Counted from the first letter of the stretch, positions 8,871 to 17,797 are shown. The stretch: 51,024 nucleotides of DNA from Chloroflexota bacterium (GCA_029782215.1 JAKOVD010000113.1:1-51024), one strand, 5' to 3'. The notes: a model not told the origin generated them from the sequence alone. Numbers and translations are program-made.

Positions 8871-8922
8871 TCTGGCTCCAGGCTGAAAACGACATGTTGC
8901 CCTGTCAGTTGACTACTTGCCA

Positions 8923-9792
8923 TCAGATAAGGTCTTTGATCAAGGGTTTGATCGTGAATGGGTCCAGGCGGCGGATAGTATACATTGGCGTGGCATTAAG
9001 CTCATCTGCCTTGTCGGTCCACTCGCGCCAGGGATCATAGGGCGCTGCAATCAGCTTCCCAGTCAACTTGCCTGACATGGGCGAGGCAAGAAAGACCGCA
9101 AGACTGGCCGCCACATCCGGTGAGACAGCCCCTGCACCAGTTTCTCGGGCCTTCTTGATCTTTTCCAATAGCGGCCCGGCGAGGTCACCCGCAGTCAGCA
9201 CTTCGTCCTGCAACCGTGTGTCGACCAGACCAGGGGCAATGACGTTGACCTGTATATCGAATGCTTTCAGTTCCTCAGCCAGCGTGTCGGCCAACCGAAC
9301 CACTGCAGCCTTCGACGCGGCGTAAGAAGAAAAGTTTGGCAAGGGTGCAGTAGCTCCCCCCCCACCCAGTAGGATGATCTTGCCTTGCCGCGTCTGCAAG
9401 AAGTGCGGAGTGAGCGCTCGGCAAAGATAGAACGTACCGAACAGGTTGACCTCCACTGCGCGCGTCCATGCGGCAACATCATTATCAGCAGTAGGACCAA
9501 TCGGACCATAGACGCCCGCCGCGTGGACCAGGATATCGACTTGAGTGCTTTCGTGAATGGCAGTGGCTACCAAATGCTGCACTTGGCCCCAGTCTGCAAC
9601 GTCTGTGACGACTGTGCGAGCAACCCCACCCAGGTCTCGACATGCTGTGCCGGTCTCTAGCAGCTCGCCCTCTGTGCGTGCTGCCAAGTACAACTGCGCG
9701 CCTTCTTGAGCAAAGGTCAAGGCAATCGCCCGCCCAATACCGCGGCCGGCCCCAGTAACTATCGCTGTGCGATTTTTCAACACCGATCCCAT
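8923..9792 (-). CDS. short-chain dehydrogenase/reductase with Gly in place of the usual catalytic Ser
   Basis: Classical-fold SDR, about 289 residues. The cofactor motif is TGAGRGIG, followed by VHAAGVYGP (the NAG-like motif) and the active-site SYAASK (Tyr and Lys present). The position 13 residues before that Tyr, normally Ser, falls in a GGGG run (ILLGGGGATAP), so the canonical Ser is absent. The C-terminal extension LNATPMYTIRRLDPFTIKP is unusual. ATG at 9792 has AAAGGAGG seven bases upstream; the TTG two codons earlier is too close to that site. It directly follows the UGD-like gene and may work with it on one nucleotide sugar. Substrate unknown. Confidence 0.82.
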   Translation of the reverse strand: MGSVLKNRTAIVTGAGRGIGRAIALTFAQEGAQLYLAARTEGELLETGTACRDLGGVARTVVTDVADWGQVQHLVATAIHESTQVDILVHAAGVYGPIGPTADNDVAAWTRAVEVNLFGTFYLCRALTPHFLQTRQGKIILLGGGGATAPLPNFSSYAASKAAVVRLADTLAEELKAFDIQVNVIAPGLVDTRLQDEVLTAGDLAGPLLEKIKKARETGAGAVSPDVAASLAVFLASPMSGKLTGKLIAAPYDPWREWTDKADELNATPMYTIRRLDPFTIKPLIKDLI

Positions 9793-9807
9793 TATCAAAC
9801 CTCCTTT

Positions 9808-11097
9808 CTAACGGCCGATACCTAAATACCGGAACCCAGCCTGCGTCATGCGGCCGGGGTCGAAGAAATTGCGCGTGTCGAGGAAAACATCGCCCCCCAT
9901 CAACGCCCGCAGCCGATGCAAGTCTAGCAGGCCGATGTCCGACCACTCTGTGATCAGAACGAGAGCGCGACTTCCCTCTGCGACCTGATAAGGATCCGAG
10001 CACATCTGCATCGGCGGCAAGTCAGCGACTTCCTCAAGGTTGGCCAACGGGTCAAAGGCTTTCACTATGGCACCTTTCCCAACCAAATGACGCACGATAT
10101 CCAATGAGATAGCGCGCCGTAACGTGCTTGTCCCCGCCTTGTACGTCAACCCCAAGACGCCGACTTGGCACCCTTCCAGGCTGCCAAGCACCGTAGACAG
10201 CCGGTGGCCGACCAGTTGGACGCGCCCGCCGTTGATTTGAAGGACGGCGTCCATCAATGGCGTCGGCATCTGCCGCGCGGCACCGAGCTTCTGCAGAGCA
10301 CGGAGCTCGCGGCCGAGCGTGCCTCCAGCAAAACCTAGGCCTGGGCTGAGGAATGCGTGTCTGCCAATCCGCTGATCTAGTTTGAGGATACGTGCGACCT
10401 CGGTCGCATCCGCATCCAGGGCCTCACATAGGTTGGCGATCTCATTGATGAAGCTGATGGAAGTAGAGAGGAAGGCGTTCGAGGCGTGTTTTGCCATCTC
10501 TGCCGAGCGGACATCCGTGTAGACGATCGGCCGTCCAAGTGGTTGATACAGGGCGGCCACCCTGGCGGCCACATTCGGTTCATCACAACCGATCACAAAG
10601 CGGTCTGCCTGGCGGAAGGTCTCCACAGCGATGCCCAGACGGAGGAACTCAGGGATGTAAGCAACAGTGCAGGCGCGGGCAGGCGCCAAACTACGCACGA
10701 TCTGAGCCAAATGCTGGCTGGTGCCAATGGGCACCTGTGCCGTCACGCATAAGACGATATCGTTGTGCAGATGATGTCCGATGTTCTCAGCAAGGCCGTA
10801 GATGGAGGATAGGTCAGAGTCGTCATTCGCATCTACCGGTGTATCGGTGCAAATAAAGACAAACTCCGCTTCAGCTAGACCCTCAGCAAGATCGGTTGTG
10901 TACCTCAGCCGGCCTGCTTCAAGGTTACGTTGGATGATCTCCGGCAATGCTGGTTCATGTACCGGGGGCTGACCGGCATTGAGAAGCGCCGCGGTTCTTT
11001 CATCGCAAACTCCAAACACGGTGTTTCCAAGGTCAGCCAGACAGGCCGATACCACGGTCCCCTGGTGCCAGATGCCGGTAACGCAAATGTTAGTCAA
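9808..11097 (-). CDS. UDP-glucose/GDP-mannose dehydrogenase-family protein lacking the catalytic Cys
   Basis: A 429-residue three-domain protein of the nucleotide-sugar 6-dehydrogenase family. The Rossmann loop is variant (VTGIWHQGTVVSACLA instead of GxGYVG). ICTDTPVD corresponds to the family's CVPTP region. EMAKHASNAFLSTSISFINEIANLCE is the family's central helix with the conserved Lys and Asn. GVLGLTYKAGTSTLRRA is the UDP-binding domain motif. Where active enzymes have GFGGSCFPKD with a catalytic Cys, this one reads GFAGGTLGREL, so it has no Cys there. It is therefore unlikely to do the usual two-step oxidation to a uronate. TTG at 11097 follows AAGGAG by eight bases. An alternative role is a one-step NAD-dependent reaction. 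Confidence 0.8.
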   Translation of the reverse strand: MTNICVTGIWHQGTVVSACLADLGNTVFGVCDERTAALLNAGQPPVHEPALPEIIQRNLEAGRLRYTTDLAEGLAEAEFVFICTDTPVDANDDSDLSSIYGLAENIGHHLHNDIVLCVTAQVPIGTSQHLAQIVRSLAPARACTVAYIPEFLRLGIAVETFRQADRFVIGCDEPNVAARVAALYQPLGRPIVYTDVRSAEMAKHASNAFLSTSISFINEIANLCEALDADATEVARILKLDQRIGRHAFLSPGLGFAGGTLGRELRALQKLGAARQMPTPLMDAVLQINGGRVQLVGHRLSTVLGSLEGCQVGVLGLTYKAGTSTLRRAISLDIVRHLVGKGAIVKAFDPLANLEEVADLPPMQMCSDPYQVAEGSRALVLITEWSDIGLLDLHRLRALMGGDVFLDTRNFFDPGRMTQAGFRYLGIGR

Positions 11098-11136
11098 TTC
11101 GATTGCTCCTTCTGTTGGCGGAAGACGGTCTTTCCC

Positions 11137-12258
11137 TCATCCCTTCTCCACCCACTGCACAACTCCCTGCTCACGCATCACCCGATCTGCCTCGTGCAAG
11201 AACTCGTCCGTGGTCTGTTGCTGGCGCATCCATTCCACATATTCATGCACGTTTTGCTCCACCGGTATCGCCGCCTGCCAGCCCAACGCCTCCAAGCGGG
11301 ACACGTCCGAGATGGTGTGACGGGTGTCGCCCAGGCGAAACTCGCCCGGCACGAGCGGTTCCAGGTCGCTGCCAAACTCAGCCACCATGATGCGGGCAAA
11401 TTCAAGCACCGTCACGGGTCGTTTGCCACCGACGTTGAAGATGCCGAAGTTCGCGCGCTCGTCTTCCATAGCCAAGACGTTGGCCCACGCCACGTCCTTG
11501 ACGTTGACATAGTCGCGCAGTTGCTGCCCATCCTCGAAGCAGACCGGCGGCAAACCGTGGAGTAGGCGCAGGGCGAAGATGCGGGCGATGCCCGAGTAAG
11601 CGTTGTAGAAGGAATTGCGCGTCCCCTGCACGTAGGTGTAGCGCATGCAGGAGGTGGGGATGCCGTAGCGCCGGCCCAGGCGGTCGGCAAGGAGCTCGAT
11701 GGCGTACTTAGAAATGCCGTACGTTGTGCCTGGGCTGGCGACCGTCTCCGGGATGACGGCATGCGTCATGGTCTGGCCGCAGTAAGGGCAGTGCAGCTCC
11801 CAATCGCCACGCCGAAGCTGCTCGACCGGCCGCGGAGGCGGCGTCAGCAGGCCATGCGCAGGGCAGCGATAGAGACCCTCACCGGCCACCGACTGCGAAG
11901 AGGCGAAGACGATCTTGCGCACCGGCAGTCTGTCGGCCACGATCAGCTCAAACAGAAGCGCCGTGCTTTCGGCGTTGGTGTGAATGAAGGTCGAGAAGTC
12001 CGGCAGATAGTCCTGGTAGGCCGCCAGATGCACAACGTAGTCGACCCCCCGCAAAGCGGGTGCCAGGTCGGCACGATTCGCCACATCACCCCGGATGAAT
12101 TCGGCCTCTTTGGGCACCCAGGCCGGCACCCCCCGCGGGTGGACACGCGGCTGGAGGTTGTCCAAGATGCGGACGGCATGTCCTCTTTCGAGCAGCAAGT
12201 CAACGGTGTGCGAGCCGATGAAGCCGGCCCCACCGGTGACAAGCACCCGAACCGTCAA
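11137..12258 (-). CDS. NAD-dependent sugar epimerase with a Cys/His metal-ribbon insert (dTDP-rhamnose 4-epimerase-like)
   Basis: Extended SDR of 373 residues: LVTGGAGFIGSH cofactor loop, VVHLAAYQD, FASSQSVAGEG, and the active-site YGISK (Tyr/Lys). Between the SSQSV strand and YGISK is an insert with C-P-A-H-G and C-P-Y-C-G about 25 residues apart, which looks like a metal-binding ribbon. From family knowledge, such an insert occurs in proteins annotated as dTDP-L-rhamnose 4-epimerase (WbiB-like); I infer that or a close nucleotide-sugar epimerase. TTG 12258 overlaps the stop of the phosphoglycosyl transferase gene (TTGA) with a G-rich site upstream. Substrate uncertain. Confidence 0.8.
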   Translation of the reverse strand: MTVRVLVTGGAGFIGSHTVDLLLERGHAVRILDNLQPRVHPRGVPAWVPKEAEFIRGDVANRADLAPALRGVDYVVHLAAYQDYLPDFSTFIHTNAESTALLFELIVADRLPVRKIVFASSQSVAGEGLYRCPAHGLLTPPPRPVEQLRRGDWELHCPYCGQTMTHAVIPETVASPGTTYGISKYAIELLADRLGRRYGIPTSCMRYTYVQGTRNSFYNAYSGIARIFALRLLHGLPPVCFEDGQQLRDYVNVKDVAWANVLAMEDERANFGIFNVGGKRPVTVLEFARIMVAEFGSDLEPLVPGEFRLGDTRHTISDVSRLEALGWQAAIPVEQNVHEYVEWMRQQQTTDEFLHEADRVMREQGVVQWVEKG

Positions 12259-13010
12259 TGCGCCCCCTTGCCCGTCAACATGACCCAGGGTGTGAACAGG
12301 ATGATCTTCGTATCCAGCCAGGGTGACCGCCGCCGGATGTAACTGAGGTCGATCTCGATCATCTCCTCAAAGGTCGCCCGGCTGCGGGCCGTGACCTGGT
12401 AGAGGCCGGTGATGCCCGGCAGCACATCTAAGCGATGGCGCTGCCGGGCATCGTAGTGCACGTACTCATAGTACAGAGGCGGTCGCGGCCCGACCACCGA
12501 CATGTCACCGCGTAGCACATTGATGAACTGTGGCACCTCATCCAGTCCCGTCTTGCGCAGGATACGGCCCAACGGCGTCACACGCGGGTCGCGAACCAGC
12601 TTGTAGACCGGCACCTGCGCCCCGTTCTTCTCCACCACAGCCAGCGGCTGGCCGTCAATGAAACGGGCGATGGCGTGCTTGTGCAGGGTGTCATCGTTGT
12701 TGTGATACATCGTGCGGAACTTGTACACCGTGAACTCACGGCCGCCCTTGCCCACCACCCGCCGCTGGCAGTAGAACGCCGGACCGCTCGTGGTCAGGCG
12801 GATGGCGACTGCGATCACAACCCAAAGGGGTAAGAACAGAGCCAACACCAGCAGGGCGATCGTCACGTCCACCATGCGCTTGGCAAGTTCGAAGCTAGGT
12901 CCTGCCGCAGCCCCGCTGCCGGGCACGGGATGCCACGGCAACGGCGCGCTGCCTGGCGAGGCGTTGAGAGTACCTTGGCGCTCGACTACGTCTGTGGCAT
13001 CGTTCGTCAT
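12255..13010 (-). CDS. initiating phosphoglycosyl transferase (bacterial sugar transferase, PF02397 type)
   Basis: A 251-residue monotopic enzyme that should load the first sugar phosphate onto undecaprenyl phosphate, starting the polysaccharide repeat unit. It has a single membrane helix (KRMVDVTIALLVLALFLPL). The catalytic core follows: GPAFYCQRRVVGKGGREFTVYKFRTM, then GLDEVPQFINVLRGDMSVVGPRPP with the paired acidic residue and RP motif, and GITGLYQV. It is the short form without the multi-helix N-terminal domain of WcaJ/WbaP. The start ATG 13010 has GGAGG seven bases upstream, and 364 nt lie before the next gene. This is the first gene of the downstream block, so a promoter is expected there. 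Confidence 0.93.
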   Translation of the reverse strand: MTNDATDVVERQGTLNASPGSAPLPWHPVPGSGAAAGPSFELAKRMVDVTIALLVLALFLPLWVVIAVAIRLTTSGPAFYCQRRVVGKGGREFTVYKFRTMYHNNDDTLHKHAIARFIDGQPLAVVEKNGAQVPVYKLVRDPRVTPLGRILRKTGLDEVPQFINVLRGDMSVVGPRPPLYYEYVHYDARQRHRLDVLPGITGLYQVTARSRATFEEMIEIDLSYIRRRSPWLDTKIILFTPWVMLTGKGAH

Positions 13011-13374
13011 GACTCACCCTCCTGCAGAGGTCGCTGGTGACCTGCACCTAGCTGCATCGCTCGTTCGGGCGGCGCACCCAAATTTAGGTCGCTTTGTCAC
13101 GATTCAGGCTTCAGCCTGAACCAGGAGTGGCTGCTGGCGAGGTGGTAAGCCCCTCAGTCAATGGTTCTGGGGCCCGATCCTTGGCGATGAGATCCCGGGC
13201 ACCCATCTGCGGGATGCGTTTCGAGTAGCGGGCGGAACGCATTACTGCACACTACCAAATAGACTTTAGCGCGAGAGGTCGTAGCGCGCCATGATCTGGA
13301 TCATGTTTGCGCCTCAGATCACCTGCGTTCCGGCCGTAGTTGCGTGCTTTCAAAGCCGCCGGCTGGCGTCTCCT
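13011..13374. other. intergenic region between the two polysaccharide blocks
   Basis: This 364-nt gap separates the WlbA-like gene (ending at 13375) from the sugar transferase start (13010). It contains a perfect 7-bp hairpin at 13103-13120 and the GGAGG ribosome site of the transferase. I see no convincing -35/-10 pair on the minus strand, though position and gene order argue for a promoter here. No coding sequence is supported. Confidence 0.45.
13103..13120 (-). terminator. small hairpin, possible terminator of the upstream block
   Basis: TTCAGGC (13103-13109) and GCCTGAA (13114-13120) form a perfect stem with a 4-nt loop. It lies 255 nt beyond the stop codon of the WlbA-like gene when read on the minus strand. 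There is no clear T run after it, so its function is uncertain. Confidence 0.3.
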
Positions 13375-14412
13375 TCATTCCTCGGCCCGCACTCTGACCC
13401 AAGCGCCGCTGATTTCCAGCGACTGCTGGCAGGCTTCGAGCACCCGGACGGCCGCCAGCCCGGCGCGACCGTCGGTGTGCGGCACTTTTCCGATGGCGAC
13501 GCAGGCGATGAAATGCTGGCACTCGCTGCGCAACGGTTCGGTCTTGGGTAGGTCCACCGCCTGCCCGCCCTCATCCCGCCAGTGCCAGCGCAGCCGGCCC
13601 TGCGGGTCACGTTCCTCGCTCTGCTGGTACCGGCGGTCATAGCGGACCAGTTTCGTCTCTGCCAGATCGTCGTAGGCCAGGATGGCGTCGCTTCCGATCA
13701 CGGTAATCTTGCGCGCCTTCTCCAGAGCGTACCAGCTCGCATACACCTGGGCCAGCGCTCCTTCGCCGAAGTCGAAGGTGACAAAAGCGACATCCTCCCG
13801 GTCACTCAGATAGCCCCGCCCCACCGCCAGCACCCGCTGTGGCGGACGGCCGAAGAGCGCCGGCAGGATGTAGGCGTCATGCACCAGCGCGTCCCAGACG
13901 ATGTTCGTGTCGAGCCGCGCCGTGCCGGCCATGCTGGTGCGCACGCCGTGGGCATACCGCAGCTCCCCAATGGCTCCCATCTGGGCCAGGGTGATGAGCT
14001 GCCCCACGGCGCTGTCGTACAGAAAAAGGTGGCCCGTCATCAACAGGCGCCCCGCCGCCTCAGCGGCCTCCACGATGGCGGTGGCGTCAGAACCACTCGC
14101 CGCCAAGGGCTTCTCCACGAAAACGTGCTTGCCCGCAGCCAGGCACGCTTCGGCCACGTGCCTGTGGCTTTCGGCAGGTGTGGCGATGGCCACGGCCGCG
14201 ATCTCTGGATCGGCCAGCACATCCGCCAACCGGGTGGTTGTTCGCAGGCCGGGGTGCTTCTGGGCGACCAACTCCAGCCTCCCGGCGTCCAAATCGCACA
14301 CCGCCGCCAGCCGGCATTCTGGCAAGCTGGCGAAGTTGCGAATGAGATTCGGCCCCCAGTAGCCGGCGCCAACAACGGCGATGCCTACTTCCGGGTTGGC
14401 ACCGCTAGGCAC
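13375..14412 (-). CDS. WlbA/WbpB-like nucleotide-sugar 3-dehydrogenase (Gfo/Idh/MocA family)
   Basis: A 345-residue oxidoreductase. The N-terminal AVVGAGYWGPNLIRNF is characteristic of the WlbA/WbpB group, followed by ATPAESHRHVAEACLAAGKHVFVEKPLA (EKP motif). WlbA oxidises C3 of UDP-N-acetylglucosaminuronate, and a DegT-type aminotransferase then aminates the keto sugar. The neighbouring gene upstream is exactly such an aminotransferase, overlapping by 8 nt, so the pair should make a 3-amino sugar nucleotide. The uronate-forming 6-dehydrogenase expected upstream in that pathway is not clearly present here, as the only UGD-like protein lacks its Cys. Starts with GTG at 14412. Confidence 0.85.
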   Translation of the reverse strand: MPSGANPEVGIAVVGAGYWGPNLIRNFASLPECRLAAVCDLDAGRLELVAQKHPGLRTTTRLADVLADPEIAAVAIATPAESHRHVAEACLAAGKHVFVEKPLAASGSDATAIVEAAEAAGRLLMTGHLFLYDSAVGQLITLAQMGAIGELRYAHGVRTSMAGTARLDTNIVWDALVHDAYILPALFGRPPQRVLAVGRGYLSDREDVAFVTFDFGEGALAQVYASWYALEKARKITVIGSDAILAYDDLAETKLVRYDRRYQQSEERDPQGRLRWHWRDEGGQAVDLPKTEPLRSECQHFIACVAIGKVPHTDGRAGLAAVRVLEACQQSLEISGAWVRVRAEE

Positions 14413-15514
14413 GGGCCAGGACCTGCTTCAGGGTGTCCGCTACGTGGTGAATCTGCTCGTCCGTCACCTCGGCGTACATGGGCAGGGAGAGGATGCGCGG
14501 GCCCAAGGCGTGCGACACCGGGAAATCCTCGGGTCTGTGCCCAAGGCGCGCATATGCAGGCTGCTCGTGCAGGGGGATGGGATAGTGGATGCCCGTCTCG
14601 ATTCCTGCGGCCTTGAGCGCCGCCTGCACCCGGTCCCGCTCCGGCACCTGGATCACGTAGAGGTGATACACAGGCTCCATCCCCGGCGCCAGGTAGGGTG
14701 TGACCACGCCGGGCACGTCCTTCAGCAGCTCATCGTACAACGCCGCGTGCGCCCGCCGGGCCGCATTCCAGCCGTCCAGGTGCGGCAGCTTGACGCCGAG
14801 CACGGCCGCCTGCAGGTTGTCCAGCCGGTGGCAGCTGCCCTCGACCAGGTGCACGTACTTCTCGCGCTGGCCGTGGTTGCGCAGCAGGCGCACGGTGTCA
14901 GCGATGTCGTCGTTGTCCGTGCATACCGCGCCTGCATCTCCATAGGCGCCCAGGTTCTTGCCAGGATAGAAGCTGAAACACGACGCGTTTCCGACGTTGC
15001 CGATCCTTTGGCCGCGGTACCTGGCTCCATGCGCTTGCGCCGCATCCTCGATCACCATGAGCCCGTACCTGGCCGCGATCGCCATAATCGGCTCCATGTC
15101 GGCCGGCTGGCCGTACAGATGAACCGGCAGAATTGCTTTGGTCCTGGACGTGATGGCCGCTTCCAGATTGGCGGGATCCAGGTTGTAAGTACGTGAGTCC
15201 ACCTCGACCCAACGGATCGTTGCGCCAACCTGGCTGATCGCCTCACAGGTGGCGATGTAGGTGTTGGGAACGGTGATCACCTCGTCGCCGGGGCCAATGC
15301 CGCACGCCTCCAGTGCCATTTCGATGGCGTCTGTCCCCGAGCAGACCCCGACACAATGTTTGACGCCGATATACTGCGCAAACGCACGCTCGAAGTCAGA
15401 GACCTCCTTGCCTAGGATGAAGGCAGTGCGGTCGAGCACGCTCTGGATAGCCATGTTCATCTGCGGTCGGAGTGCCTGGTACTGTGACGCAAGGTCAACT
15501 AAGGGTACTTTCAT
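14405..15514 (-). CDS. DegT/DnrJ/EryC1-family PLP aminotransferase (WlbC/WbpE-like)
   Basis: A 369-residue fold-type-I aminotransferase acting on keto nucleotide sugars. The opening VPLVDLASQYQALRPQMN is typical. GTDAIEMAL binds the PLP phosphate, IEDAAQAHGARY carries the PLP-ring Asp, and the Schiff-base Lys is in CFSFYPGKNLGAYGDAG. HRLDNLQAAVLGVKL and the C-terminal GIETGIHYPIPLHEQPAY complete the family pattern. Coupling to the WlbA-like dehydrogenase downstream points to a 3-amino sugar product. ATG 15514 overlaps the glycosyltransferase stop (ATGA). Donor and acceptor cannot be fixed from sequence. Confidence 0.92.
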   Translation of the reverse strand: MKVPLVDLASQYQALRPQMNMAIQSVLDRTAFILGKEVSDFERAFAQYIGVKHCVGVCSGTDAIEMALEACGIGPGDEVITVPNTYIATCEAISQVGATIRWVEVDSRTYNLDPANLEAAITSRTKAILPVHLYGQPADMEPIMAIAARYGLMVIEDAAQAHGARYRGQRIGNVGNASCFSFYPGKNLGAYGDAGAVCTDNDDIADTVRLLRNHGQREKYVHLVEGSCHRLDNLQAAVLGVKLPHLDGWNAARRAHAALYDELLKDVPGVVTPYLAPGMEPVYHLYVIQVPERDRVQAALKAAGIETGIHYPIPLHEQPAYARLGHRPEDFPVSHALGPRILSLPMYAEVTDEQIHHVADTLKQVLARA

Positions 15515-16644
15515 GGAATTCCCCCACCTTGCTTGCTTGCACCACTCAAGGCCGCTTCATAGACCCCTTCATGCTGACGGGTTATCTCATCCCAGTCAAA
15601 AACCTTAGCTCGTTCTCGCGCCTTCTGCTCATAGGATACGATCTGCTCAGGATGCGCCAGGAGTGCCTCGATCGCTCTTCGCAACGCACGAGCATCTCCA
15701 GCGGGAAAACTCACCCCCGCATCACCGATGATTCCCATTGTTTCCGGCAGTGCGCTGGCGACAACGCATTTCCCCATTCCCAGTGCCTGTATCAAAGCTG
15801 GGGAACTGCCATCAGCCAGGAGTGGATGTAGGTAGAGCAAGGCGTGGCTGACGAGTTGCTTGAAACCTTCTCCAGGTATGAAGCCCAAGAAACGGATTCT
15901 GGGGTCTGACGTCTGCCGGAGTTTTCGAGCATAGTACTCGACCTCAGAATACGGCGTCACCCCCAAAACCAACAGGGGCAAATCGGTTGCCAAACCCTCC
16001 ATGGCCCCGATGGCGATGTCCTGGCCTTTGTCGGGGGTCAAGACTCCGGAACACATCAAGTACCGTCTCGGCTCAAGGTGATATTGTTCAAGAACGTCTG
16101 TTTCGGTACGTGTTTCCTGATCTGCACCATAGAATACAAGAAAGCTGTCGCGTTCATACTCATCTTGTATGAACTGGCGGATCAGGACATTGTCGGAGAT
16201 GATCGCATCGGCAAAGCGAACCATGAACGGCACTGACTCGCGCAGCATCCAGCGCGCTACCTTCCCCCACTTCGGCCGTGTCCAATCGGGGCCGTCAATC
16301 GTGACCACACTCTTCTTAGATGGGAAGAGCTTGAGCAACGGCAGAAGCCAGCTGTTTCCCACGCCGTTGAAATGCAGGATGTCGGCCCTGTTGTGCAGCA
16401 CGACGTCGAAGATTGACAGAAGTGAATGCGCAAGGGTATCGGCACTCTTGATCTTGGGTGACGGCAGGACAATTCGTTCCATTCCCTTGTAGTAGCGATC
16501 GGGAATGCTACTGTTATGCCGTCGGCAGTACACGACAACCTGGTGGCCTCGCTCCACCAATCGTGCGCCAATCTCTTCGACAGCGGTGTCCGACCCCCCC
16601 CAGCGAGCTGGGACTCCTCGATTGCCTAGCATTGCGATCCTCAT
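15511..16644 (-). CDS. family-4 glycosyltransferase with DUF1972-type N-terminus
   Basis: A 377-residue GT-B glycosyltransferase. The opening MLGNRGVPARWGGSDTAVEEIG is the DUF1972 signature seen in rhamnosyl- and related transferases. The donor-binding half has SGVLTPDKGQDIAIGAM and LLADGSSPALIQALGMGKCVVAS, where the acidic EX7E motif of typical GT4 enzymes is degenerate (DGSSPALIQAL). It should add one sugar to the lipid-linked repeat unit on the cytoplasmic face. ATGA overlaps exist with genes on both sides, so it is inside one operon. Donor and linkage unknown. Confidence 0.87.
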   Translation of the reverse strand: MRIAMLGNRGVPARWGGSDTAVEEIGARLVERGHQVVVYCRRHNSSIPDRYYKGMERIVLPSPKIKSADTLAHSLLSIFDVVLHNRADILHFNGVGNSWLLPLLKLFPSKKSVVTIDGPDWTRPKWGKVARWMLRESVPFMVRFADAIISDNVLIRQFIQDEYERDSFLVFYGADQETRTETDVLEQYHLEPRRYLMCSGVLTPDKGQDIAIGAMEGLATDLPLLVLGVTPYSEVEYYARKLRQTSDPRIRFLGFIPGEGFKQLVSHALLYLHPLLADGSSPALIQALGMGKCVVASALPETMGIIGDAGVSFPAGDARALRRAIEALLAHPEQIVSYEQKARERAKVFDWDEITRQHEGVYEAALSGASKQGGGIP

Positions 16645-17789
16645 CGTTGCGTATCTCCTTTGTGGCGGCTCACGAACCGCCCGTGCACAGATTCATAAAC
16701 TGCTAGAGTCCGTCGCGCTGTTCCTGTCCATGAGAAAAGCTGTGCCCTTGCCTTCCCGGCCGCTGCCTTGTGGTCGTGCAGAGTTCGATCTGCGATAAGG
16801 CGCAACATGGCGCGTGCAAGTTCTTCGGTATCGTCTGGATCAACAACAAGTGCGGCTTCGCCAACCACCTCTGGCAGCGAAGCACGATCAGAGGTGACGA
16901 CCGGCGTCCCACACGCCATGGCTTCTAGAACCGGAAGTCCGAACCCCTCAAACAGCGACGGGTAGACGAAAATATCTGCGGATGCGACGAGAGCCGGCAA
17001 GTCCTCATCCGGTACAACGCCAAGGAAACGCACGGCCTCTGCAAGCCCTAACGAACGTGCCAACTGAATCAACTCGGTGGTATTTGCGCCATTTCGTCCT
17101 ACCAAGACCAACGAATGTTGGATGTCGTTCGCTTGTCTGAGCAAACGATACGCACGAATCAGAGCTGTCACGTTCTTGCGGGGATCATCTGTGCGTCCCA
17201 CGAACAGGATGTATTCCCCACTCAGATTCCATTTGCGTCGCACTGCTGCTAGGCTGTCGGCCGCTTTCGGTGCATAGAACCGCTCGTCAGCAGCAATCGG
17301 AATGGCGAAGATTCTGTCGAGTGAAATACCGGTGACTCGCCCGATATCGCGCCGGGAATACTCGGAGATGGTAATCACGGCGTCAGCCCGCCGCGCCGTC
17401 CAGTTCACCCAGCGACGGGCAATATGCAAGGTCTGCCATGAGTAGAATTGTGGATAGTGTTCATAACAAACATCAAAAATAGTGACCACCAAAGCCGAAC
17501 GCCATATTCCTGGAGCCAAGTACTGCACGTGCAACACTTCGACTGGATCGCGAAAAGCAGCCATTGGCAAACCAAATAGCAGTCTGCCAATGGGTGAACG
17601 AGATACTCGCTTCAAGCGAATGTTGGGCATGTTTTGAAAGGCATCGTAAGCTCGGTCGTTCGTCTCGGCGTAGAACACGTACTCATTAGTCTGGTCGATC
17701 TCCGCTAATCCTTGGGTCAATCCGGCATAGTATGTCCGGTTGCCTGTGCCGGGTGAGCTGATGGCGTGTGTATCAAGTCCGATTCGCAT
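16641..17789 (-). CDS. family-4 glycosyltransferase
   Basis: A 382-residue GT-B glycosyltransferase. The N-terminal acceptor domain starts RIGLDTHAISSPGTGNRTYYAGL. The C-terminal donor domain has LFVGRTDDPRKNVTALIRA and the classic EX7E region FVYPSLFEGFGLPVLEAMACGTPVVTS. It is predicted to be a cytoplasmic, membrane-associated enzyme that extends the repeat unit. The spacing to the acyltransferase gene upstream is 8 nt, and it overlaps the next glycosyltransferase by 4 nt (ATGA). Mannosyl- or rhamnosyl-type transfer is common for this subgroup, but specificity cannot be assigned. Confidence 0.92.
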   Translation of the reverse strand: MRIGLDTHAISSPGTGNRTYYAGLTQGLAEIDQTNEYVFYAETNDRAYDAFQNMPNIRLKRVSRSPIGRLLFGLPMAAFRDPVEVLHVQYLAPGIWRSALVVTIFDVCYEHYPQFYSWQTLHIARRWVNWTARRADAVITISEYSRRDIGRVTGISLDRIFAIPIAADERFYAPKAADSLAAVRRKWNLSGEYILFVGRTDDPRKNVTALIRAYRLLRQANDIQHSLVLVGRNGANTTELIQLARSLGLAEAVRFLGVVPDEDLPALVASADIFVYPSLFEGFGLPVLEAMACGTPVVTSDRASLPEVVGEAALVVDPDDTEELARAMLRLIADRTLHDHKAAAGKARAQLFSWTGTARRTLAVYESVHGRFVSRHKGDTQR

Positions 17790-17797
17790 GAGACAAG

